A stretch of DNA of 64,000 nt, taken from Anisodus tanguticus (Eukaryota; Streptophyta; Magnoliopsida; Solanales; Solanaceae). Under the pieces are notes generated by a model. It made no database searches, was not told where the DNA came from, and saw only the letters and a program-made list of their open reading frames with translations. The position numbers and the translations under genes are program-made. Numbering within the stretch: the stretch's first letter is position 1; each line of letters starts with the position of its first letter. This document shows, piece after piece, positions 1 to 8,939 of the stretch. The DNA lies in assembly GCA_034509755.1 (NCBI GenBank), contig CM067546.1:33192383-33256382 (forward strand), given 5' to 3'.

Positions 1-1195
1 GAGAGATTATCTGAAAATCGGGTAAGGTGAGATGTGGCTCTTGTGTCCATGTACCAATTTTCGTTGGGCTACTACATATTTAAATAACTGAAAATGTGGC
101 CCAAATCGGTTAGGGCCAAGATGTTGAAATGTTGCTACTGTTGGGCCTGCATTAAGTGGGCCTAATAGGGCTGGTATGCAACTGAACGTGGGCGTGGGGC
201 AGAGCCCAGGATACCTGCTGCTAGTGGCCCAGGTATTAGGCTACAGCCTGTTGATAAGGGAAGGCTGCAAAGGCCCAACTTCCCGAGTTAGCCCACTAAC
301 CTGGGCTGGTCCATTGGGCTAGTTAGCTAGGCTATTGTGGTTGGCCTGCACTTCCTCCTCTACGTCGGCCCTTGCCACCTTTTCCATTGTTTCAGCCTCT
401 GCCGCCTCTTCCACCACCGCAGCTGCCACACGGTTGTTGGTTGTCCGGGAGTAGCGGCTGGGTGGTGTTGGCGGTGTTTGGTGCAGGATTTTCAACCGCT
501 AACGTGTTTTTATTGTGTTTGTCCTGCTTGGCACATCGGGTTTCTTCTAAAAGTAATTGTATTAGGCCCTCGGTAGTGGTTCGGCTTGTTGAATTATAGT
601 CGTTAGAGTATCGTATTCACCTTTCGATAAACCGACAACGAGTTGGAGAACCATCTTTGTTTCAGAAATTGTTGTCCCCATATTGGATAATTGGTATGAG
701 AGAAGCTTCAATTATTTACAATACTCAGACATATTGGAAAAAATTTCAAGACGTGTATTATTGAATTGTTCCTCCAAATACACGGCGCGTGTATGCTTAT
801 TACCTGAAATATTTCCTCCAAACGTATCTATAACTCACGAGCCGAGGCACCTATTTTCATAATCGTTGAAGCAAGTCTTTGGAGATGGTGCCATAAATCC
901 ATTGTTTGATGTACCGTCAAGACAACGCCACGTCGTGTCTGGAACGTCGATAGGGCACGGGAAAGAATCGTCAATATGGTCAACCACGTTATATACGCAT
1001 GCGTGAATATTAAAAATTTCAACTCACGATTAATATTGATCATCTTCTTGATCAAAAACTAAGGAAATGAAATTCTTGATATTAGTAACGGTGAATTCCG
1101 GATGAAAAGAAAAAGTAGAGGAGGGATCAGGTGGATTTTCTATGACTACTGTGGAAGAGGATGTGATAGCCTTAGGAGATGTGGGAGTAAACATG
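1..1195 (-). pseudogene. Ty1/copia gag fragment, degenerate
   Basis: Read on the minus strand, this stretch gives the capsid (gag) protein of a plant copia retrotransposon in several broken frames. Around 1110-1040 one frame reads FHPEFTVTNIKNFISLVFD, then two stops and an IHACVYNVVDHID block. After a frame change near 930 comes ASTIMKIGASAREL. After another change near 830 come AVYLEEQFNNTRLE, a degraded EYCK..LKLLS..L block and MVLQLVVGLS, to about 600. These blocks and their order match the gag of plant copia elements in my recollection. The rest, to the window edge, is rich in Trp and Pro codons like the gag tail, but has many stops. No protease or pol is visible because the window ends. 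Its leader and primer site lie just upstream at 1250-1560. It is non-functional. Confidence 0.7.
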
Positions 1196-1254
1196 GGAGT
1201 TACAAAAAGGGGACACGAAAAAATTGAAGAACCGTGACGCCGTCGGCCGAAGTG
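1196..1254. other. leader between gag remnant and microsatellite
   Basis: Short unassigned stretch, probably the untranslated leader of the minus-strand copia remnant. No motif is seen. Confidence 0.3.
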
Positions 1255-1445
1255 AGGGGGGTTCTTCTTCTTCTCCTCCTCCTTCTTCTTGGCACTTCTT
1301 ATTCTCCTCCTTTTTGGCTCTTCTTCTTCTCCTCCTTCTTATTGGCTCTTCTTCTTGGCTCCTCCTCCTCCTCCTCCTCCTCCTCCTCCTCGGCTCTTCT
1401 TCTTCTTGGCTTCTTCTTCTTCTTCTTGGCTCTTCATCTTCTTGG
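1255..1445. repeat. CTT/TCC microsatellite in copia leader
   Basis: Pyrimidine-rich imperfect repeat built from CTT and TCC triplets with interspersed TTGGCT, including a pure run of about eleven TCC units near 1358-1390. On the minus strand it is a GAAGAAG/GGAGGA run between a copia primer site and the gag start, so it is an expanded leader repeat. Open frames across it (poly-Leu/Ser or Glu/Lys/Gly) follow from the repeat and are not genes. Confidence 0.85.
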
Positions 1446-1590
1446 CTCTTGATACCATGTAAGAATATATTAATCTTCCTTGGGAGTCTTTCTCAATACA
1501 AACATACTTCTTCTTCTTGGCTTTTGATACCATGTAATAATGTATTAATCTTTCTTGGGAGTCTTTCTCATTAATACAAATATATTTAGT
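1444..1590 (-). other. duplicated initiator-tRNA-Met primer site and end of copia 5' LTR
   Basis: On the minus strand TGGTATCAAGAGCC (1457-1444) and TGGTATCAAAAGCC (1532-1519) resemble the standard plant copia primer site TGGTATCAGAGCC. Each is preceded by TTACA and a similar stretch of about 50 bp (minus strand: CTCCCAAG then AGATTAATA). The end of the LTR plus the primer site is therefore duplicated in tandem with a period of about 75 bp. The upstream limit of the LTR (beyond 1590) could not be set and no second LTR is in the window. Confidence 0.55.
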
Positions 1591-1599
1591 GTGTACAAT

Positions 1600-2189
1600 G
1601 TTAAATCCTAATAGAATAAGGATCTTATAGTTACCATAATTATACACTACTATTAATTACAAATTATATGGTGAATATATTTTATATTTACTAATATTAA
1701 TCAATGTAACGTTTGTGCGGTCACTCATATTAGCAATAAATAGTAAACGAACTTCAAGTCTGAATTGTGTATTTAACCTTATTCAAAGTGCAATTATTAA
1801 CCTATTAGATAAAGGCACTTGTTTACCTGCATTGAATTTTACTTCATAAATCCAAATTCCAAAACAATACTTAGTAAGGAAAAGTGAAGGAAGAAGAAGA
1901 AGAAAAAACAAATGTTAAGAAAAAATCCACCCGTCTCCGAATTTGCAATTAATCATGTAATGTAACTTGAAAAAATAAAAATATAAATTAACTACATATA
2001 GAACTTTAATTTTTAAATATTTATTAAATTTAACTTTAAATATTATTTTCCTCAAATACCACTTAATAATAAAACACTTTAAGGATAAGGTGAAAGTTGT
2101 ACACTCCCAGTACCTTTTTGGTGCAGTTATTTTGTGAATAACATTTTTTTCATATTTCTGATATGTGTATCAAGAGATGAGCGGGTGTA
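1600..2189. other. AT-rich stretch without recognised feature
   Basis: AT-rich sequence with many stops in all frames. Part of it may be the LTR of the copia remnant to the left. I see no gene, RNA or clear repeat. Confidence 0.5.
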
Positions 2190-2198
2190 CATATAAAA

Positions 2199-3052
2199 TC
2201 ATTCTTCCTTTAGAAGTGAGAAGAACCTATGACATTTTTTCGAGGATCGGGATATAAATCTGCTTAAGGCTGCCACACGACCGGTCAATCGTTGCATTAC
2301 TTTGACATCTTCTAGTGCGTATGGTAAATTTTCAATAGCCTTTATTTTGTCAGGGTTTATCTCTATCCCTCTCTGGGAAACCAAGAAACCCAAGAATTTA
2401 CCAAAACCGACCCCAAAGGCACACTTCTCAGGATTCAGCTTCATATTGTACTTCCTCAGTATCTCAAAGGTTTCCTGTAAATGACTTAAATGGTCTTCTA
2501 CACGAAGACTTTTAACAAGCATATCGTCTATATATACTTCCATTGTTTTACCTATTTGCTTTTCAATTATTTTATTTACTAACCTTTGATACGTGGCCCC
2601 GGTATTTTTTAGTCCAAAAGGCATAACATTATAACAATAAGTACCGAAAGTAGTTAAAAATATATTTTTTCTTGGTCTTCTGGGTGCATCCTTATTTGGT
2701 TATACCCGGAATATGCATCGAGAAAACTTATTATCTCATGTCCGGTTGTAGCATCGATCATCTGATCAATGTTCGATAGCGGAAACGAGTCCTTAGGGCA
2801 TGCCTTATTTAAATCTTTGTAATCAATGCACATTCTGAATTTATTTCCCTTTTTAGGTACCACAGCTATATTTGCTAATAAATCTAGGTATTTTATCTCC
2901 TGGATCGATATTATATTGAGTAGCCTAGCTACCTCGTCCTTAACAAACATGTTACCGAGTTTGGCTATTGGTCGTTTCTTCTGTCGTACTGGAGGGAAAC
3001 TGGGATCCAGGCCCAACTTATAAGTTATGACTTCTGGAGGAATGCCTGTCAT
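2199..3052 (-). pseudogene. pol: gypsy reverse transcriptase, broken
   Basis: This codes for the RT that copied element RNA into DNA. The upstream piece (3052-2654) has YKLGLDPSFPPVRQKKRP, CIDYKDLNKACPKDSFPL and FLDAYSGYNQIRMHPEDQEK. A one-base frame change near 2655 separates it from the downstream piece (2624-2199), which has MPFGLKNTGATYQRLVNKI, the catalytic EVYIDDMLVKS, and GFGKFLGFLVSQRGIEINPDK of the thumb. The catalytic aspartates (DAYSGY and YIDDM) are present. The protein ends after SRSSKKCHRFFSLLKEE, where RNase H should start, so the truncation lies at about 2190. Alternating block conservation and frame breaks show a dead copy. Confidence 0.92.
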
Positions 3053-3351
3053 ATCTTCATGAGACCATGCAAAGCAATCGCTGTTAGATATAAGATATTT
3101 AAGAATTAAATCTCGAGCTCCGGATTTAACCCGGTGCCCATGTATACCTTCCTATCGGAAGTTTTCAGATGTAGTGTAATCTGCTCCAACTCCTCTACAG
3201 TGGATTTGGTGGTGTCCGATTCATCCGGTACCTGAAAGTATCTGGATACTTGATACCAGTCCAAAAACTCTTTCTTCGGATAGGCTGCTACTGATTCTTC
3301 TAGAGGACCTGGTGAACCTCTTCGAGTACCAGCTCCACCTTTCTGTAATTG
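3053..3351 (-). pseudogene. gypsy protease-RT linker, degenerate
   Basis: Minus-strand coding remnant between the protease and RT pieces. Short frames with stops lead into HDMTGIPPEV at the RT start. No separate domain is recognised. Confidence 0.5.
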
Positions 3352-4077
3352 CTATTTGGGATCTGCTACCACCTCTGGTTTCTCTATAGAAAACATTTCT
3401 GTGGCAGCTTGTTTACTCCGTATTTGTTGAATTTCTTCCAGTGTCATAAATTTCACCAACAAATACAAGGTTGATGGGACCACCTTCATATCATGTATCC
3501 ACAGTCTACCAAATATTACGGTGTACCTTATATCCCCATCGAGGACATAAAAACTTGCCATCTTGACAACCCTCATCGCGTCCATCGGTAGGTTTACTTC
3601 CCTCTTCGTCATTTCACTTGACATGTTGAAACCAGAAAGAGTTCTGGCAACTAGAACTATTTTATCTGTCATATTTATTTCTTCCACCACCTTCAGTCTA
3701 ATTATGTTAGCTGAGCTTCCAGGATCAATTAGAACCCTTTTGACCTGGAAGCAATCAATAGGCACCATGACTACCAGTTCATCGTTATGAGGAAAGATTA
3801 CACCAACAACATCATCTTCGATGAACATGATAATGTGTTCATCGGGTATCTCACGAGACCTCTTTTCCCGAGTCACGGAGATATTCATATTTTTAGTCGT
3901 CGTGAACGATGTAGCGGCAATCATTGATCCAACATAAATTATGTTTATAACATGATGCGGCGCAGCCGGGTTAGACTTTCCTTTTGAAGGTGGTTCCCGC
4001 TCATAATTGTTCCGAGCTCTTTCACTCAGATACTCTCGGAGATGGCCATGCTTAGCATTTCTGCCACCTCCTCTCAT
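3352..4077 (-). pseudogene. pol: gypsy gag C-terminus and aspartic protease
   Basis: An open frame of 241 codons. It starts inside gag with HGHLREYLSERARNNYERE, a motif of Tat-type plant gypsy elements. The retropepsin-like protease domain lies near residues 110-200: RVLIDPGSSANIIRLKVVEE holds the active-site Asp in the DPGSS form normal for this clade, followed by GFNMSSEMTKREVNLP and the flap-side block YTVIFGRLWIHDMKVVPSTL. It is read on from gag without an intervening LTR. The frame itself is open but its neighbours are broken, so function is unlikely. Confidence 0.85.
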
Positions 4078-4079
4078 AA

Positions 4080-5560
4080 ATGCCTACAATCCACCATTTT
4101 ATGCCCATGAGTGCCATGAAATTTACATCAAACGGACTGATCTCTTTTACTTGGAACAAACTACAACGGCTTCGGAGGTAGAGACGACGGATGTGTCCTT
4201 AATACCGCCACCATCTGATCTCCATCGATGCTAAATTTGTATTCAGATAACTTTGGATACCCAATACCATTGGATGAGTTATTTTTCTCAAAATTCCAGA
4301 TCCCTAATTATTTCATCCGAAACCTCCTTTGCTATTTGATTTGTCAAAAGAGCAGAAATCATGTCCCCTTCCTTGCCTTCGAGTAGGAGGATAAAGTTGA
4401 TATCGATTCTTCAAGGAATTCTCTTTCTCCGCCTTTGCAAAAATACTACCGACCTTAACTCCAAGTATAGTTCCAAGTATATCATCTTAAATATAAATTT
4501 TGGACTCATACCGATTGTGCACGTCCTCCCAAGTGGTTTTTTGAAACTCCAATAGACTTTCTTTTAGCTTTCGGGAAGCATCCGAGCCTGCTGGATTCTA
4601 CCCTTTCGTGAAAGTCTCTATATCCCATTCGTTTGTGACCACTGGCAACATCATCCGCTCTTTTTGGAACCATGTAACAAAGTCCCTAAGGTGTTATGAT
4701 TCTCCTTGCGCAATGCGGAAGATATTCGTCTCGCATGCTTTCACCTTTCGGGCTCCTACATGAGCATTTATGAACATGTCTGCGAGCTGGGCGAATGAAC
4801 TGATTGAATGCTCGAGGAGCTGTGAATATCATATCAGCGCTCCCTTAGTGAGTGTCTCAACAAAATTTGTAATCAGAACCAATTCTATCTCGTATTCTCG
4901 TAAATCATTCCCTTTACGACTATAGTATAAGTCAGGATATGCTTCTGGGGATCGGTAGTTTCGTTATAACTGGCCATAAAAGGCATTTTGAACCTTTTGG
5001 GTATTAACTCAAGCACGGGATTTGGCTTATACACCAATTGAATATATGTATTCGCATCTGGACTATCAGCCACGGGTGGGGGCCCCAGTATTTTATTGAA
5101 CTGTCACCGAAACTCCTAGGCAATTTTCTCTGCCTTCTCTGCATTGGTATCAACTTTGATAGTCATGTCCTTCATGAATTTTAGGACCTTCTCCTAGAAC
5201 GAGTTTTTTGGGACCTTGCTCTCTGAGCCACCATTTGCAGATCTGTCTTGGTTATCACCGGTTCCTCCGTGTGTATTTGGTGGAGGAGTCGGTTCTCCTG
5301 TCGGAGTAGTTTCAGTATTCCATGACATGAACTCTTCTTGAAACTGCTTCATATGCTCCAATTCTGCGCTTATTGTTGCATTATGTGCCCGAAGATTCTA
5401 TATGGATATTTCGGGTATTTCATCCGTAGGATTATCTCCGTGTTGAGTCTGACCATCCTCGGTAGTGACACCGTCTGTATACATTAGATCTCTAAGCATC
5501 ATATCATCTGGCCCTAGATTGCCAGTGTTGCCTCGATGTTACGGTTGTTGTCACATAATC
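4080..5560 (-). pseudogene. gag: gypsy gag, degenerate
   Basis: Capsid region of the truncated gypsy element. The clearest block is 5073-4885: ELIPKRFKMPFMASYNETTD followed by PQKHILTYTIVVKGM, the start of the Retrotrans_gag domain. Downstream minus-strand frames are short, with stops every few dozen codons, down to the protease open frame. A protein-rich spacer with Pro and Gln lies upstream to about 5560. Confidence 0.7.
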
Positions 5561-5650
5561 CTGTCATCTTGTTTGATCTAAACAAATAAAAAGACTTAAA
5601 GAAAAAAGTAAATTAGTAGAAGGGTCACTTGTGAAACCACAATTGTCCAG

Positions 5651-5668
5651 GTCCCACGGTGGGCGCCA
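5651..5668 (-). other. primer binding site, tRNA-Lys(CUU)
   Basis: On the minus strand TGGCGCCCACCGTGGGAC follows the LTR end by 3 nt. It is complementary at 17 of 18 positions to the 3' end of plant tRNA-Lys(CUU), recalled from memory. It fixes the LTR-internal border and the element orientation. Confidence 0.8.
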
Positions 5669-5671
5669 AAC

Positions 5672-6215
5672 TGTTTACCCGTAAAATAGTACTGTTAAAT
5701 TTGTATACGTGGTCAAAGACACGTGGATCTCAAGTGACACGTAAGATAAGAATTATACTTAAGATAAATAATAATAGGATAAAGTAAGCAGTAATTAGCT
5801 TGAGTTTTGAGATAGCTTCTGAGCAAAAGTAAAGATAACTTGTATGTAAGCAAGCACATAAATCAAGAGAATATCAGTAAGTATATTGTGAAAGCAAGTA
5901 TATGATGGGTTACAATAGAATAATGTGTCATGTTTATACATGAGCTACACGGGTACACAACCCAAGAAACATGCCCTCATAAATGCAGGAGAATGAATGT
6001 TGTAATAATTGGAAAATTAATCTCTCAATAAATGTTATTAAAAGACTGTAGGAAGTCATGTGACTGGATTGAGTAACCGTCATCCGTTACGATGCAAATG
6101 GCTCTCATCCTTCTTCAATATCAGTACCGGCTCTGCTCACGTCACACCCGGTACCATGCATATCAAACCGGTAGTGTTGTAAACTGACGTGAATCTGACT
6201 CAACATCATACTCCA
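5672..6215 (-). repeat. 5' LTR of the truncated gypsy element
   Basis: The inner border is the CA (minus strand) 3 nt before the primer site, at 5672. The outer border is uncertain and lies somewhere near 6200-6215, since the 3' LTR is lost. No coding potential. The many short frames are noise. Confidence 0.6.
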
Positions 6216-6461
6216 CTTGTTAGACTATAATTTGTATAGTTGTCTTATACGAATTTTACTCTATACAATTGGGTAGGTACAAGCGTGACAATTATAAATG
6301 TGCATGTGTTTTTCTTTTTTCCTGTAAATATTTCAATGTCGTCCTTATTGTAATTGATGTATCTTTGCATATGTTTTTGGGCCTTCTTTGGACGGTTTTC
6401 TTTGTTATGTTGTCATGTCTTATGCACCACAAGTCACAACCTTACTTTGTTATCAAATGAA
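6216..6461. other. host DNA left of element A
   Basis: AT-rich, no gene. Around 6360-6410 it has a block (TTTGCATAT, then GGCC and TTTGGACGGTT) that is also found near 29115-29145, so it may be part of an old local duplication. Confidence 0.4.
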
Positions 6462-7050
6462 TGTTGGAAATTTACTAATATGGAATTAAGTTTATCTCGT
6501 TATTTATGACTCAAACAATTGGGCCCCGCACGTCGGAAATATCATTTTCACACACGTGCAATCTTAGTGCCAAGTATTGTAAATTTCGTTAATGAAAGAG
6601 ATATTGGTACGTAAGTGAAATGTTTGAGACACGGAATGATAGATGGTTATTTGCTAAATAACATGTGTTCCACGTTGGTAAATGAAGGAATGATTGTGCG
6701 AGGTGTAAGATGGAACGGGTCGGAAAAGGGCCACGGAGCCGAGAAGGGCCGCGGTGCCGTAGCACCGCGGCGCCCCCTTGCAGCGCCACGGCGCCGGAGT
6801 GGCAGTGAGTTCTGTGTTGAATTAGCGCCGCGGCGCTAAGGTGGCAGAGCCGCGGCGCTTTATGGGCAGTGACTGCTCGACGGAATCCCAAAAAGTTTAG
6901 CTGTTTAGGGGGTTTCAATGGCATTGAATCCACCCAATAATGGCCATTACTTGGACCATTATTTGGCTACATTTGTTGGGGGTTAAATGTCATCCATTAC
7001 ATAGCAATTGATTGTCATTGTGGGGCACTTAAAGAGGTCATCTTACACAC

Positions 7051-7063
7051 CTATAAATTTAAG
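7051..7063 (+). promoter_or_regulatory. likely TATA box of element A LTR
   Basis: CTATAAATTTAAG recurs at about 12435 in the right LTR and as CTATAAA at the matching place in element F LTRs (about 53558 and 59092). If used, the RNA starts about 30 nt downstream and the conserved leader module lies about 200 nt into the transcript. Confidence 0.5.
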
Positions 7064-7253
7064 CCTTGGCTCAATTCTATAGAGGAGAAGAGAAGAACAC
7101 ATATGCACATATGAACAGAAAAACAACTTCACAACACCACAACGAGATCATATTTTCCTGATAAGATATCCTTCTCTTAGCAATCTTCATTATTCGTGTT
7201 CTTCGCTGAGATCATTTGTGTAGGCTTTGCACATTTGATAGTTTGTTGTTTCA

Positions 7254-7340
7254 TCTTGGGAGACTATTGTCCATACTTTCGTAAAGCCTATATACAGGGG
7301 CAATCTTGTCTTAAAGACAGAGGCCATCTCTCGACTCAGC
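7254..7340 (+). promoter_or_regulatory. conserved structured leader module (element A)
   Basis: It begins CTTGGGAGACTATTG and ends CTCGACTCAGC. The stretch GGGGCAAT (7297-7304) can pair with ATTGTCC (7267-7273), and AGAG...CTCT can form a second small hairpin. CAATCTTGTCTTAAA (7301-7315) is the exact reverse complement of the 15 bases at 7611-7625 just after the LTR. The module recurs in nine LTRs in this window. Confidence 0.7.
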
Positions 7341-7608
7341 CGGTGGTGTTGTGTTTATCTAATTGATTGCTAAGTGTTTCAGGTGTTATCTTAATAGACG
7401 AAGAACTCTAACCGTTCGTATTCTCAGCGAATCTCCAAGCCACAAGTGTAGAAGTTCATGTTCTTGTATTTTCGAATACAAGTTCTATATTTGAAGTTTC
7501 ATTCAAGAACAAGATAGTGACAACTTGTTGTTGTCCTCATTGTTTTTATCCTTTCGATCACGGTAATAGTTATTTACTATTCCCGTTGTTGTTTTACATA
7601 TTCCAATA

Positions 7609-7625
7609 ATTTTAAGACAAGATTG
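7609..7625 (+). other. unusual primer-site region, complementary to own LTR
   Basis: Directly after the LTR comes AT then TTTAAGACAAGATTG, where copia elements normally have TGG plus a tRNA match. It does not start with TGG and I recognise no tRNA 3' end. Its polarity suits extension of the LTR module's 3' end into the LTR. Confidence 0.55.
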
Positions 7626-7641
7626 TATTAGTGATTCGAAA

Positions 7642-8030
7642 GATGTTGGTCTACAAGTGTGTGATCAAATCTGGTTGTGGTTTTATTCTTGAAAACAGTT
7701 CTGTTGAGAGTTTTTCTAACAGTTCCAACCACAACCGTGCTTTCAAGATTAGTCCTAGTTTTGGTTCTCTCTTTGACGGTAGTTACAAATATGTTTCGTC
7801 AAAGGAGGGATCTCTGAATCTGATGTTGAGCTTCAAGATATTGCTGATAGTCATGCTAGTATGGCTAAAGATCAAGGATGAGTTGGTGTCACCGCTCCCG
7901 AGGGTGGTGGAAACAAGCGCCCACGAGAGGCTGAGGATGTCAACTGGGACAAGAGGAGAAGGCTGAAGATGATGTTCTATCATATAGCAAAAGTCATATA
8001 TCTATCCTAGACAAAGGATCTGAATTATGG
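7642..8030 (+). pseudogene. 5' reading frame of element A, gag replaced
   Basis: The start codon sits at the place of the gag start in element F (after CGAAAG), but the protein differs from F gag. It starts MLVYKCVIKSG, and the equivalent in E starts MSVKSCVTKSG. Further on, frames in A and E share a GVTA...NKR..RE block rich in Lys and Arg. No capsid motif, zinc knuckle or other domain is recognised. The frame in A shifts at least once. It may be a remnant of an unknown protein carried by the A/E subfamily, or eroded gag. I cannot assign a function. Confidence 0.4.
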
Positions 8031-8032
8031 TA

Positions 8033-8690
8033 ATGAGGATTTGGACACTCAGTCTAACTGAAGTGGGCCAGAATCCAAAAGGTCTAAGTTAATCCTTTCT
8101 TATTAATAAAATGTTTAGTTAATATCTGAATAAAAGTGTGTAAAGCAAAGCAGGGAATATGAAAGTGTTTTCATTAAAAACTTATATTCCCTACACTCTA
8201 AAATCAAATATTGAATCTCATTCCTTCCCGGTTAAAGATTGGACTATTGTAAACAAAACTTAAAAGATCCGTACTTTCGGGTGTAATTATTAAAAGTGTG
8301 TAAAGTATGTTCACGCATACGAAGGATAGAGATCCATTAACTGTACGAAAACTGTTACCACTCTTAAATAAGCGCCAGGGATTTCCCTAGGCACCAATCA
8401 CAAGGGAAAAAGACAAAAAGATAATGACCTATCTTAAGACATTGAACCTGCCACACTATCTGACAGAAGATCATTCATTTGATAGTATGATATTGGAAAC
8501 TCAGTCGTACAAAGCCTAGGGGCGACTGGAGTGGGCCAGAATTCAGTTGAAAGAAAAGTAATGCACACCTGGTGAGGTGGGCTAGAGTTTTCCAAGTCTT
8601 AAAAGATCTGAAGGCCAAAAGAAAGGCAGAAAAGTAATTGGACACTCAATCTGCCAAAGCAACTAGAGTGGGCCAGAGTATCCAGATCGC
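8033..8690 (+). repeat. dispersed repeat motif in element A interior
   Basis: About four copies of a unit with GGACACTCAGTC followed some 20-30 bp later by ACTGGAGTGGGCCAGA (near 8033-8080, 8490-8545, 8560-8600, 8636-8690). Element E has the same motif in five or six copies (46585-47290). The motif is absent from F, where gag and protease lie here. Confidence 0.65.
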
Positions 8691-8939
8691 ATATGATCCG
8701 GTTGCGCCATAACCACGGGAAAGAGGTTGTTCATGTGAAGCAACGCCACCTCTAAAGAAAAAGGGGTTGGAGAGGTTGTGCTCAATAGGACTTCAGGGAA
8801 TGGGATCACTCTAAAAGGAGGTGATACATATCCCAGACTTAGTTTAAGGGACGTTGTTGGTCAAGCTGGTTTGAAACTAGTCCAACAGGTCTGTAATAAC
8901 TAAGAATGGTACAGTATGTTTGTAACTAAATGAATGATA

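Larger units (their letters stand above)
2190..6215 (-). mobile_element. Ty3/gypsy (Tat-like) retrotransposon, truncated
   Basis: On the minus strand the order is LTR (about 6215-5672), tRNA-Lys primer site (5668-5651), gag (about 5560-4080), protease (about 4077-3352) and reverse transcriptase (3052-2199). Protease directly before RT and the RT signature YIDDM place it in Ty3/gypsy. The sequence stops just after the RT thumb, so RNase H, integrase and the 3' LTR are missing. The reading frame is broken many times. No target duplication can be defined with only one LTR. Confidence 0.85.
6462..7608 (+). repeat. 5' LTR of element A
   Basis: 1147 bp, nearly identical in layout to the right copy. 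It holds a cluster of CGCGGCGC-type motifs (6730-6865), a likely TATA box CTATAAATTTAAG at about 7051-7063, and the conserved leader module (7254-7340) shared by all LTRs of this family. It ends CCAATA, one change from CCAACA. Confidence 0.9.

Noticed and set aside
337..599. Open frames with Cys/Pro/Leu-rich sequence at the left end
   Set aside because: They lie on the strand opposite to the degenerate copia gag tail and have no motif of their own.
828..1055. Independent protein MIKKMININREL...
   Set aside because: Its C-terminal half is frame-shifted copia gag and the N-terminal half overlaps gag in another frame.
1224..1574. Leu/Ser-rich open frames
   Set aside because: They come from the CTT/TCC microsatellite read in triplets; no codon or domain evidence.
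6589..6933. Open frames of 74-114 codons in the LTR of element A
   Set aside because: The GC-rich motif cluster lowers stop density. The same region in the other LTR gives a different frame length, and it is non-coding LTR.
7301..7315. Complementarity explained only by the small palindrome TGTCTT-A-AAGACA
   Set aside because: The palindrome covers part of the stretch, but the exact pairing extends through CAATCT, outside it, in both A and E, so the palindrome alone does not explain it.
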